Origin: Dolichospermum sp. FACHB-1091
GTDB taxonomy: Bacteria > Cyanobacteriota > Cyanobacteriia > Cyanobacteriales > Nostocaceae
DNA length: 64,000 nt
Assembly (NCBI RefSeq): GCF_014697585.1
Contig: NZ_JACJSB010000021.1
Location: 1-64,000, forward strand
Direction of reading: 5' to 3'
Below are positions 27,002 through 33,265 of this stretch, piece after piece. A program made the translations under genes and the position numbers. Every line of letters starts with the position of its first letter. Position 1 is the stretch's first letter. The notes under the pieces are model-generated. The model was not told where the DNA came from. It did no database searches and was given only the letters and a program-made list of their open reading frames with translations.

Positions 27002-29308
27002 TTACATCCACATAGGAAAAGGATTGAGTTGATTTTCTGTTAAAGACTCAGACAACCATCCCATTTTTAACGATACATCATACAATCTTCCTGCCCCCAA
27101 ACGTTTCCATAGGTGTCGCAGTCCTGGCACGATCACTTTTGCTACCTTTAAGCCAATGTCTGGACGAGTTTGATCTAATACTAGCATTTCCATGTTTTTC
27201 TCCTCGACAATTTTTTGACAAAGTTTTACGTCATCTAAAAGATCATTACTGAAAAACTGGGCATAATCTGTCTGGTTTTTGGCTTTTAGATGGGAGTCAG
27301 GTATTAAATAGGAATGATCGCTTAATTTTGCTTCTTTCCACCAAGTAAGGGCTAAAGGATCAACATATTGGGGATAATTTGTTGTTCCGTCGGGGTTAGC
27401 GGCTAAAACACTGGGTAGAATTTGATTCAGTTCTGTTAAAGCGCGACTGAGGGCAATATTGACATCAAAATGCGTACCGTAGCCTAAAATAATATCCTCT
27501 ACAGAGCTATCTTTTTTAGCAGAAATGGCGGCAAAGCTGGGAATATTTAGATCGTTAGTGATATCTAATACCCATAATTCTCTACCTAATTCTTGATAAT
27601 ATTCTCTCAGATTTTGAACGTAGGGATCGTTAAAACTATTTAGATTAACTTGGGGCTTAGAGAGACGGTTATACCACCATAAAGCAATGCTATCCCGCTC
27701 TACTAATTCCATAAATCCTTGCAAGATTGCCTCTTCAATGGTATTTCCTGCGGCACAACCGTTAGAGTCTGCCCAACAATCTAGATAATCCCGTTGAGGA
27801 TAGCCATAATAACAATAAGCGGTGGGTAAATATTTAAAATCTCCTGCGGTTAATGACCAAACAGGTGTCCAGTCAATTTCTCGCTCTTGATCAAAGGGTT
27901 CAGGTACTTTTTGAAACCAACCATGACAGTTAGTATTCCATTCTATTCTGCTGTCATATTGTTGTTGACTAAAATTCATGCAATGATTAGGATGAATAGC
28001 GCGATCGCCCATTTTTTGATAACTATTTTTTATCCTGATTTCGTTGCCTTGAAATACCCCAGAATAACGTTCGATTGCTTCACAAAAACCACTGGCTCTG
28101 GCTTGAATATCGGTTCTTCCCTTACCTGAACTTTTGCCTCCCAAATTTTTATGCAGATTCTCTAAATCATCAAAAATGGTGACAAAATGATGCTTGGCAA
28201 TGTAGGTATGGTTTAATGGATTTAACGGAATTTTAATTAATTCTCGAACTACACCTGTTATGGGACTAATAAAATGCTGATATTTTCTAAGGGTTTCTTG
28301 CGGGGAACAAATGCGATGGCCGCCATCAGTAGTAAAAGTTTTTGGACGATGACCTAAGACCACTGGCACAGGTTTTTGCATTAATTCATGGCTCATTTGT
28401 CCACAACTCGGACATTGGGGACGTTTAATAACAAAGTGTTCTTGACTTTTAAAAGTTAGAGTATCATAGGTGATTAAAGTCTGATTTAACTGGCTATTTT
28501 TTTTCTGAATAATCCATTTAAAAACTTCCGTTGCCACCATTCCTAACGCAGTTTCTAGACTAGAAGGTAAAAGACTTTGGGGGGAAATAGGAGCAAACAA
28601 ATCTTGATTCTGTCTTTGAATAAAACTGGCCATTGGCCGATTATCTTGCAAACGATGGGCTAGACATTGCCAACAGGCGGTTTCTTGAGTCTTAAAAATC
28701 GGACCCATCCAGAAAATTGTACCGACAGGTTTTACTAATAGCCAAGGAGTTTGAGATTGTAGGGCTTGTTGATTAAACTCTTTTAAATTCGGGTTAAGAT
28801 AATCATCTATCAAAACGATGGTTAGATCAGGGGAATCCGTTTCCTTAACTACTTGAATATTTAACGATTTTAAATTATTAATTAACGCTTCTGTTCCTGG
28901 ACAATCAAAAGATCTAACGGCAATTTTTGTCGTCTTCAATCTTTCATTAGCAAGTTTCGGTTGAATATTCAGATGTTCACAAAAAACGAGTAAATTTTCG
29001 GGTAAAATATTTTCATTTTCGACCAGATAACCTTCTCTTTCTAGTTGAAATAGGGCGGCTTGAATTTTAAGACTAATATTTAAAACTTCTTGAAATAAGG
29101 TTGCATTATCTTGAATTGTGGACAGTAATTGCCATTGGATTTTGTCAATAATTTCATCGTTAGTGCGATCGCCGTCCACCAGAGAAGCAACCAAATATAA
29201 AAATTGGTCTTGCAAACAGACCGATCCTCTTTCCGACAATAGCAACACTTGATCGGGGGCGATCGTTGAAACCGAATAACAGGATTTAAAACGCGGTCTA
29301 GAGAGCAT
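27002..29308 (-). CDS. PatD/TruD-like azoline cyclodehydratase (leader-binding domain fused to YcaO)
   Basis: This 768-residue protein has the length and order of cyanobactin heterocyclases. An N-terminal peptide-recognition and E1/ThiF-like part (1-340) contains LLVKPVG (about 190) and two zinc-type pairs, CWQC (about 212) and CPSC (about 291). A YcaO domain (about 350-768) has the ATP-binding KSSGKGRTD (about 393), EAIERYSG, and IEEAILQGFMELVERD (about 527). The C-terminus PFPMWM resembles the proline-rich ends that complete YcaO active sites. The enzyme would convert Cys, Ser or Thr of a precursor peptide to azolines using ATP. No PatA/PatG protease, oxidase or precursor gene is nearby. 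A scrap of the regulator 3' end precedes the ATG. Confidence 0.9.
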   Translation of the reverse strand: MLSRPRFKSCYSVSTIAPDQVLLLSERGSVCLQDQFLYLVASLVDGDRTNDEIIDKIQWQLLSTIQDNATLFQEVLNISLKIQAALFQLEREGYLVENENILPENLLVFCEHLNIQPKLANERLKTTKIAVRSFDCPGTEALINNLKSLNIQVVKETDSPDLTIVLIDDYLNPNLKEFNQQALQSQTPWLLVKPVGTIFWMGPIFKTQETACWQCLAHRLQDNRPMASFIQRQNQDLFAPISPQSLLPSSLETALGMVATEVFKWIIQKKNSQLNQTLITYDTLTFKSQEHFVIKRPQCPSCGQMSHELMQKPVPVVLGHRPKTFTTDGGHRICSPQETLRKYQHFISPITGVVRELIKIPLNPLNHTYIAKHHFVTIFDDLENLHKNLGGKSSGKGRTDIQARASGFCEAIERYSGVFQGNEIRIKNSYQKMGDRAIHPNHCMNFSQQQYDSRIEWNTNCHGWFQKVPEPFDQEREIDWTPVWSLTAGDFKYLPTAYCYYGYPQRDYLDCWADSNGCAAGNTIEEAILQGFMELVERDSIALWWYNRLSKPQVNLNSFNDPYVQNLREYYQELGRELWVLDITNDLNIPSFAAISAKKDSSVEDIILGYGTHFDVNIALSRALTELNQILPSVLAANPDGTTNYPQYVDPLALTWWKEAKLSDHSYLIPDSHLKAKNQTDYAQFFSNDLLDDVKLCQKIVEEKNMEMLVLDQTRPDIGLKVAKVIVPGLRHLWKRLGAGRLYDVSLKMGWLSESLTENQLNPFPMWM

Positions 29309-29345
29309 AATTTTGATGATTTAGGAAAACTTCTAGTGTTTGAGT
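29309..29345 (-). pseudogene. 3' scrap of the HTH-AAA regulator
   Basis: The sequence just upstream of the cyclodehydratase ATG matches the last codons of the regulator at 31318 (the ...NHQNYAL region), including the position where regulator stop and cyclodehydratase start overlap. Nothing of the regulator body remains here. Confidence 0.7.
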
Positions 29346-29355
29346 GCAATTTTAA

Positions 29356-29442
29356 GTTTAACTGTCTTATTTTAAGGTAAAAGTCGGAACAAAGATAGTC
29401 AGAAGTCAGAACGAAGTCAGTCAATCTCAGGTTTGAAGTTAG
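29356..29442 (-). promoter_or_regulatory. Regulator promoter copy A with phased AAGTCAG repeats
   Basis: AAGTCGG at 29381 and AAGTCAG at 29403 and 29414 (steps of 22 and 11 bp), with degenerate copies at 29424 and 29436, lie beside a -10-like TAAAAT (about 29369-29374, minus strand). The layout is that of 32656-32740. It now lies about 60 bp upstream of the intact cyclodehydratase and probably drives it. Confidence 0.65.
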
Positions 29443-29449
29443 ATAGGCG

Positions 29450-29515
29450 AGGGCGCGTTGGTTGGGGTAGCGGTTTGGTTGGAGAGTTTGTTGGACTTTC
29501 GGCGAATCGCTGTAT
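29450..29515 (-). pseudogene. 5' ghost of the HTH-AAA regulator
   Basis: The minus strand encodes a run reading KVQQTLQPNRYPNQRALA, which matches RVKLALQRNGYPSQRALA at residues 14-31 of the intact regulator (31318-32628). The sequence then jumps into promoter copy A. It is followed upstream by promoter copy B. Confidence 0.65.
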
Positions 29516-29534
29516 TGAGGGGGGACTTTAAGGT

Positions 29535-29610
29535 TAATGGTCTTATTCTCAGGTGAAAGTCAGAAAGAAGTCAGGTGTTCTCAGGTTTGAACTCAGGTAG
29601 CGGCGGGGTT
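29535..29610 (-). promoter_or_regulatory. Regulator promoter copy B with phased AAGTCAG repeats
   Basis: AAGTCAG at 29557 and 29568 (11 bp apart) and AACTCAG at 29590 (22 bp further) accompany a -10-like GAGAAT in the same relative place as in copies A and C. The flanking bases (to about 29625) also match copy C. Confidence 0.65.
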
Positions 29611-29840
29611 TGATAGATAGTGTCAGGTTCAAAGACATCGAGAAAGGTGATTGAACAAATCACCCCAAAAAACCAGACGCTTTGCCTTAAAATTAAAATA
29701 TCCATATTCTTACTCAGGTTGTCGCGGCCGAAGGTGACTTTAATCGCGATATCGACCAAGCCATCCAGACACTGGGCGATTCGGCGATCAAGACGAGCGA
29801 GGAGGAGGAGATCGAAACCCTTAAAAAAGCCATCACCAAA

Positions 29841-29969
29841 GGTATTAGGACTTACGCACAAGTCACGGAATAATGAACCACGTTCGCGGAGCGTCCCGTC
29901 AGGGATAGGAACGAAGAGAACGAAGAAAAGAGGGTTTGAGAGATATTTTGCGTAAGTCCTGGGTATTAG
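29841..29969. mobile_element. MITE with 8-bp target duplication
   Basis: Terminal inverted repeats AGGACTTACGCA (29847-29858) and TGCGTAAGTCCT (29949-29960) are flanked by direct repeats GGTATTAG (29841-29848 and 29962-29969). The element has no transposase. GGACTTACGCA ends are common on cyanobacterial insertion sequences and MITEs. The same end motif occurs alone near 17519. Confidence 0.88.
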
Positions 29970-30310
29970 TGACATTCTTACTGAGGTTTTCGCGGCCGTC
30001 GGTACGGATAAGCCCCCTACCGATGGTGGCACTTCTGTGCCCTCCGTGAGTTTTGTCGTCTCGGCAATATCGGGAGCGCAGGAGGGCACCACTAAAACCC
30101 TTCAAGCGCGGGACGATCTCAAGGCTAACAACCAAAAACTCGCGGAAGCTTACCAAAGGCTGGCGCAGGCCAACTCTCTCGTGGCAGTCGCCAAAGCTGT
30201 TCAAGTTCAAAACCAAATGTTTGTCGCCGAAATAGCCGTGACCCGAGAAAAAATCCTCGCTATCGCGACCGATTGGGGGCAATCTCCCGATGTGAGACCT
30301 CCAGGAAACG

Positions 30311-30418
30311 GTGTTAGCCTTGGATTCTTTCAATTCCACAGGGGGTCCCAAGAGATTCCCATTTGGCACCTGCAACCAATACTGCGGGATGCAAACAGTT
30401 CCTGGCAATCGTTGGTGA
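30311..30418 (+). other. Short frame with Cys/Ser/Thr-rich end (35 codons)
   Basis: In a different frame from the ghost gene, a GTG (30311) opens 35 codons whose middle reads GGPKRFPFGTCNQYCGMQ. It could be the frameshifted 3' end of the ghost gene or an independent short peptide. It has no clear ribosome binding site. Confidence 0.2.
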
Positions 30419-30481
30419 TGAGATTGAACAGGATCAAACGCGCGTTCACCGGTGTCTGATCCACGCCAGGACGTTTTTAGG

Positions 30482-30500
30482 GTACGTTATATTAACGTAC
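30482..30500. repeat. Left inverted repeat flanking the DUF2442/DUF4160 pair
   Basis: GTACGTTA-TAT-TAACGTAC is a perfect hairpin. Its complement, with two changes, is at 31144-31162 on the other side of the two genes. Confidence 0.6.
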
Positions 30501-30573
30501 ATTTTTATCTTTATTGACTTAATTATCTGCGTTACACTTTGCAAATGTATCCTCCGGTTTCTGTCAAAACGGA

Positions 30574-30822
30574 TTAGCAAGGGGGTAACTGAAAATGACC
30601 CGCAATAATCCCAGGAACAGTAATATCCTCATCTAATTCTTCCCACCTTAGAGCATAGCCGTTTACCTCAACCTTAACCGCCGCCAATTGCTCATTTGTC
30701 GCTTGTTTCAAGATGCAGAAGCGATCGCCAGGAAAACCGATAATACGTCCATCACTGAGTTCAACATATATCATGCGTTTGTCTGCCCAGGCTCGAATGG
30801 CGACAGGTTCAATAGTCATCAT
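30574..30822 (-). CDS. DUF2442-domain protein
   Basis: This 82-residue protein has the DUF2442 signature RMIYVELSDGRIIGFP and WEELDEDITVPGIIAG. DUF2442 genes usually follow DUF4160 genes and have been proposed to form toxin-antitoxin-like pairs; I know of no firm activity. The ATG at 30822 lies 4 nt after the DUF4160 stop and is my choice; a GTG at 30855 behind AGGAG would add 11 residues and overlap the neighbour. The pair is bracketed by inverted repeats, suggesting that it moved as a cassette. Confidence 0.82.
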   Translation of the reverse strand: MMTIEPVAIRAWADKRMIYVELSDGRIIGFPGDRFCILKQATNEQLAAVKVEVNGYALRWEELDEDITVPGIIAGHFQLPPC

Positions 30823-30826
30823 GGAA

Positions 30827-31066
30827 TTAACGGTTGTGGAAATCACGATAAGCACTCCTTAAAAGAACTTGATTTTGATAAACTAACCTCTCTACTTCAC
30901 GTAGCTCATGGGAAGGAATGCCACGATTAGAAGCTAAAATAACCATCGGTTCAAGCCAAAATTTACATTCGCCATCAGAAGAACGAACATGAATATGTGG
31001 CGGCTCGGAACCTTCATCAGAATAGAAGTGAAACCGAAAGTGTCCAATTCTAATTACCGTTGGCAT
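30827..31066 (-). CDS. DUF4160-domain protein
   Basis: This 79-residue protein has the DUF4160 hallmark FHFYSDEGSEPPHIHVRSSD (about residues 12-31) and a conserved end ELREVERLVYQNQVLL. It is the upstream member of the DUF4160/DUF2442 pair. Family members are widespread on mobile and accessory DNA. The length is normal. The exact role is unknown. Confidence 0.85.
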   Translation of the reverse strand: MPTVIRIGHFRFHFYSDEGSEPPHIHVRSSDGECKFWLEPMVILASNRGIPSHELREVERLVYQNQVLLRSAYRDFHNR

Positions 31067-31143
31067 TTAGTGAAATTCGTAATCATCAAGAGTTGTTAGT
31101 TCTTGATTTTAATATTAACTGCAAGAATCATCGATCTTGTAGA

Positions 31144-31162
31144 GTACGTTAATATAACGCGC
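31144..31162. repeat. Right inverted repeat flanking the DUF2442/DUF4160 pair
   Basis: GTACGTTAATATAACGCGC is the near-perfect inverted counterpart of 30482-30500. Confidence 0.55.
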
Positions 31163-31233
31163 CTTTTAATCGCGTTTTCCTATCTTACACTAATTGGCGA
31201 TCGCTTTTTAAGTTTTTAATAACGGCGATCGCG

Positions 31234-31294
31234 TTTCTGTGTCTTCAACTAAATTGCGATCACTTTTCTGTGTCTTCAACTAAATTGCAATCGC
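31234..31294. repeat. 31-bp tandem repeat x2
   Basis: The unit starts TTTCTGTGTCTTCAACTAAA and occurs twice with a period of 31 bp, next to HIP1 sites (GCGATCGC) at about 31198 and 31225. Confidence 0.75.
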
Positions 31295-31295
31295 C

Positions 31296-31328
31296 ATAAC
31301 AGGATTTAAAACGCGGTTTAGAGAGCAT
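31296..31328 (-). pseudogene. 5' ghost of the cyclodehydratase
   Basis: Eleven codons (MLSKPRFKSCY) match the start of 27002-29308 (MLSRPRFKSCY). The ATG overlaps the regulator stop by 11 nt, so regulator and cyclodehydratase were once translationally coupled. Confidence 0.8.
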
Positions 31329-32628
31329 AATTTTGATGGTTTAGGAAAAACTGGCGATATAACTCACAACTGAAAACAAAATTTGATTCTAACTGTTTAA
31401 CCAATCCGAGACTGGTTAGTTTATGGACAAAAATTGGTTCTAGGTTAACCCGCTCAATACCGGGTAGAACTGAGTGGAGGGCTGTTAATAATTCGGGATA
31501 TTCTTTTAAATATAACCAATGTCGCTGTAAATGATGGGTATAAATGCCGACATTTGTGGCAGAAGTTTCTAATAGATGCTCTAGGGTCATTTCTCGACGA
31601 CTCAGGTGATAGAGGGCGATCTGTATCAAGGCGGGATGGCCACCCACCATCTCCATTAGTTTTTGACAATCTTCTCCCTGTTCCCAGTCCAGACCGTAGC
31701 ATTGAGCTAATTTTTTAACTTCTTCTTCGGAAAAGTGAGTTAACTGAATGGGTAATCCGATATTGAAGGGGGACTGGTTAAGCTGGAGCGGGACGTAGAT
31801 TTCTGTGGAGTGAACGATAACCAGGCGGAGTTTTTGCCAGAGGGGTGAGGTTTTGCTTTCTTCGTACCACGATCGCAGTAGGGGTAAAAAGTCCTGGGCC
31901 AGGTTGGAATGTTCAAAAATTTGTTGGGCTTCGTCTAGGGCTAAAATGAGGGGATTTTGAAGAGATTTTAGTAAATAGTCTTCAAAGTAGGAGGTACAGC
32001 TTATTTTACTGCCTAAGTCTTCATCCCAATACTCGTCTAGGTGAGATTTGAGGTGCAGTTGTCGGGCAAGGTTGGCACAGAGCCAGCGCAAAAATTGGTT
32101 AAGGTCGTTTAAGATGGGGCGATCGACTTGGTCTAGGTTGAGGCTGACGGTGTGGTAGTTTTGAGTTTTGGCAAATTCTAAGATTCTCACTAGTAGGGAG
32201 GTTTTGCCCATTTCCCTCGGTGCTTTGATGCGGATTAAGGTTCCTGGTTTTTTGATTTCTTGTTTGATATGGGCTTCGACGGGTTTGCGTTCGAGGTAAA
32301 AGGGGGAGCCAAGGGGGACTGCGCCGTTGGGGTAGGGTGGGGAATAATTATCAGGTTCCGTGTCAAAAAAATCGAGGCTTTGGGGTTTGGTGGGGGTGTT
32401 GGTTTCAAGGTCGAGGTTGGCGATGTCTTTCCATTTGAAGCCCAATTGCCGACTGAGTTCTTCAAAGGATTTGTAGTCAACGGGTTTACCCCTGAGAAAG
32501 TTATTGACGGTAGCAAGAGATAATCCAACTTCTTCGGCTAGGGCCCGTTGGCTGGGGTAGCCGTTTCTTTGGAGGGCTAGTTTGACGCGGTCTAGTTGGG
32601 TTGGTTGGACTCTCAGCGATCGGGGCAT
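31318..32628 (-). CDS. HTH - AAA-like ATPase fusion, putative regulator
   Basis: This 436-residue protein has an N-terminal helix-turn-helix (about residues 8-70; SQRALAEEVGLSLATVNNFL is typical of XRE/Cro folds). An AAA-like domain of the AAA_35 type (about 100-430) follows, with P-loop APREMGKTSLL (about 140), Walker B ILALDEAQQ (about 232) and the SPFNIG and GGHPALIQ motifs seen also in the giant kinase. It would bind DNA under ATP control. It lies just behind an array of AAGTCAG repeats, suggesting autoregulation, and its stop overlaps a cyclodehydratase ghost start. It is the presumed controller of the azoline operon; no target is proven. Confidence 0.8.
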   Translation of the reverse strand: MPRSLRVQPTQLDRVKLALQRNGYPSQRALAEEVGLSLATVNNFLRGKPVDYKSFEELSRQLGFKWKDIANLDLETNTPTKPQSLDFFDTEPDNYSPPYPNGAVPLGSPFYLERKPVEAHIKQEIKKPGTLIRIKAPREMGKTSLLVRILEFAKTQNYHTVSLNLDQVDRPILNDLNQFLRWLCANLARQLHLKSHLDEYWDEDLGSKISCTSYFEDYLLKSLQNPLILALDEAQQIFEHSNLAQDFLPLLRSWYEESKTSPLWQKLRLVIVHSTEIYVPLQLNQSPFNIGLPIQLTHFSEEEVKKLAQCYGLDWEQGEDCQKLMEMVGGHPALIQIALYHLSRREMTLEHLLETSATNVGIYTHHLQRHWLYLKEYPELLTALHSVLPGIERVNLEPIFVHKLTSLGLVKQLESNFVFSCELYRQFFLNHQNYAL

Positions 32629-32655
32629 GGAGGCGATTTTGAGTTTAACGCTCTT

Positions 32656-32740
32656 ATTCTAAGGTAAAAGTCAGGCCAAAGATAGATGTAAGTCAGAAAG
32701 AAGTCAGAAAGAAGTCAGGTGTTCTCAGGTTTGAACTCAG
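32656..32740 (-). promoter_or_regulatory. Regulator promoter copy C with phased AAGTCAG repeats
   Basis: AAGTCAG occurs at 32668, 32690, 32701 and 32712 (steps 22, 11, 11 bp), with AACTCAG at 32734 (another 22). On the minus strand the units read CTGACTT and end 6-7 bp before a -10-like TAGAAT (32656-32661). The start codon of the regulator is about 28 bp further. Confidence 0.75.
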
Positions 32741-32869
32741 GTAATGGTGGAGTTTAATAGATCCCACATTCCGCACTTCATTTTGTAGCACAGAATGGGT
32801 ATAATAAGTAACAAAAGTAGCTTAAATATAAACAGATGACTTATTGAAAGCGATTGGGCATAAGGAAGA

Positions 32870-33091
32870 TAGTCGTAGAGTGTAGTGAAGTTTATGGTGA
32901 TTCAGCTTACACTGATTAGAGTATAGAAGATGATCTCAAACAAACCAGTCAAGTTAGTTTGAAAGTGATGCGGAAAAAGAACTCTAAGCGTCAAGACCAC
33001 CCTTGGATTCAATATATTAAACAACATACTCGTCATTACATTGAAACCTTGTTTAGTGCTATCATAAGTAATTTTACCAAGTCCATTCATA
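32870..33091 (+). mobile_element. IS982-family transposase relic
   Basis: Read in frame, the segment gives VYGDSAYTD, an in-frame stop, then SIEDDLKQ..., LKVMRKKNSKR and HPWIQYIKQHTRHYIETLFS, ending FTKSIHS. This is the C-terminal part of an IS982 transposase. The N-terminal two thirds and the left end are missing. Confidence 0.8.
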
Positions 33092-33262
33092 GCGATTGTA
33101 CATTGGGGACATCCAGCAATCATGGGGATTGCGATCTTTGTAGTGGGGACTTTTGTGGGAGTGACCGATTGGCATGGTAAGTTACTGGAGGATAAGAATG
33201 GAGATCTTCAAAGATGTCATGCTCATCGTCAATTAGCTCTTAGGTTATTTGTATTTTTTTGA
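33092..33262 (+). pseudogene. DUF4079 membrane protein, 3' relic
   Basis: 57 codons to a TGA read HWGHPAIMGIAIFVVGTFVG...DWHGKLLEDKNGDLQ..., the C-terminus of a cyanobacterial DUF4079 protein. It begins where the IS982 frame ends, so the insertion sequence has removed the rest. It marks the right edge of the rearranged island. Confidence 0.65.
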
Positions 33263-33265
33263 TTT

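Larger units (their letters stand above)
29697..30459 (+). pseudogene. GC-rich ghost gene split by a MITE, function unknown
   Basis: Removing 121 bp at 29841-29961 joins two open frames exactly: ILTQVVAAEGDFNRDIDQA...ITKG and ISDILTEVFAAVGTDKPP..., then a helical stretch with DDLKANNQKLAEAYQRLAQA and ILAIATDWGQSPD to about 30290. No start codon remains, since a stop lies at 29694, so the 5' end is also lost. Base composition is clearly GC-richer than neighbours, which suggests a foreign origin. The repeated ILTQV/ILTEV pattern hints at an internal duplication. I do not recognise the family. Confidence 0.55.

Noticed and set aside
29571-30408. Two long minus-strand frames (173 and 169 residues)
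   Set aside because: They are antisense to the GC-rich ghost gene and run through the MITE. The plus strand has the amphipathic, protein-like composition.
29571-32765. A conserved protein tail PPLPEFKPENT upstream of the regulator
   Set aside because: The similarity between copies is explained by the TCAG-phased operator array, and one copy contains an in-frame stop.
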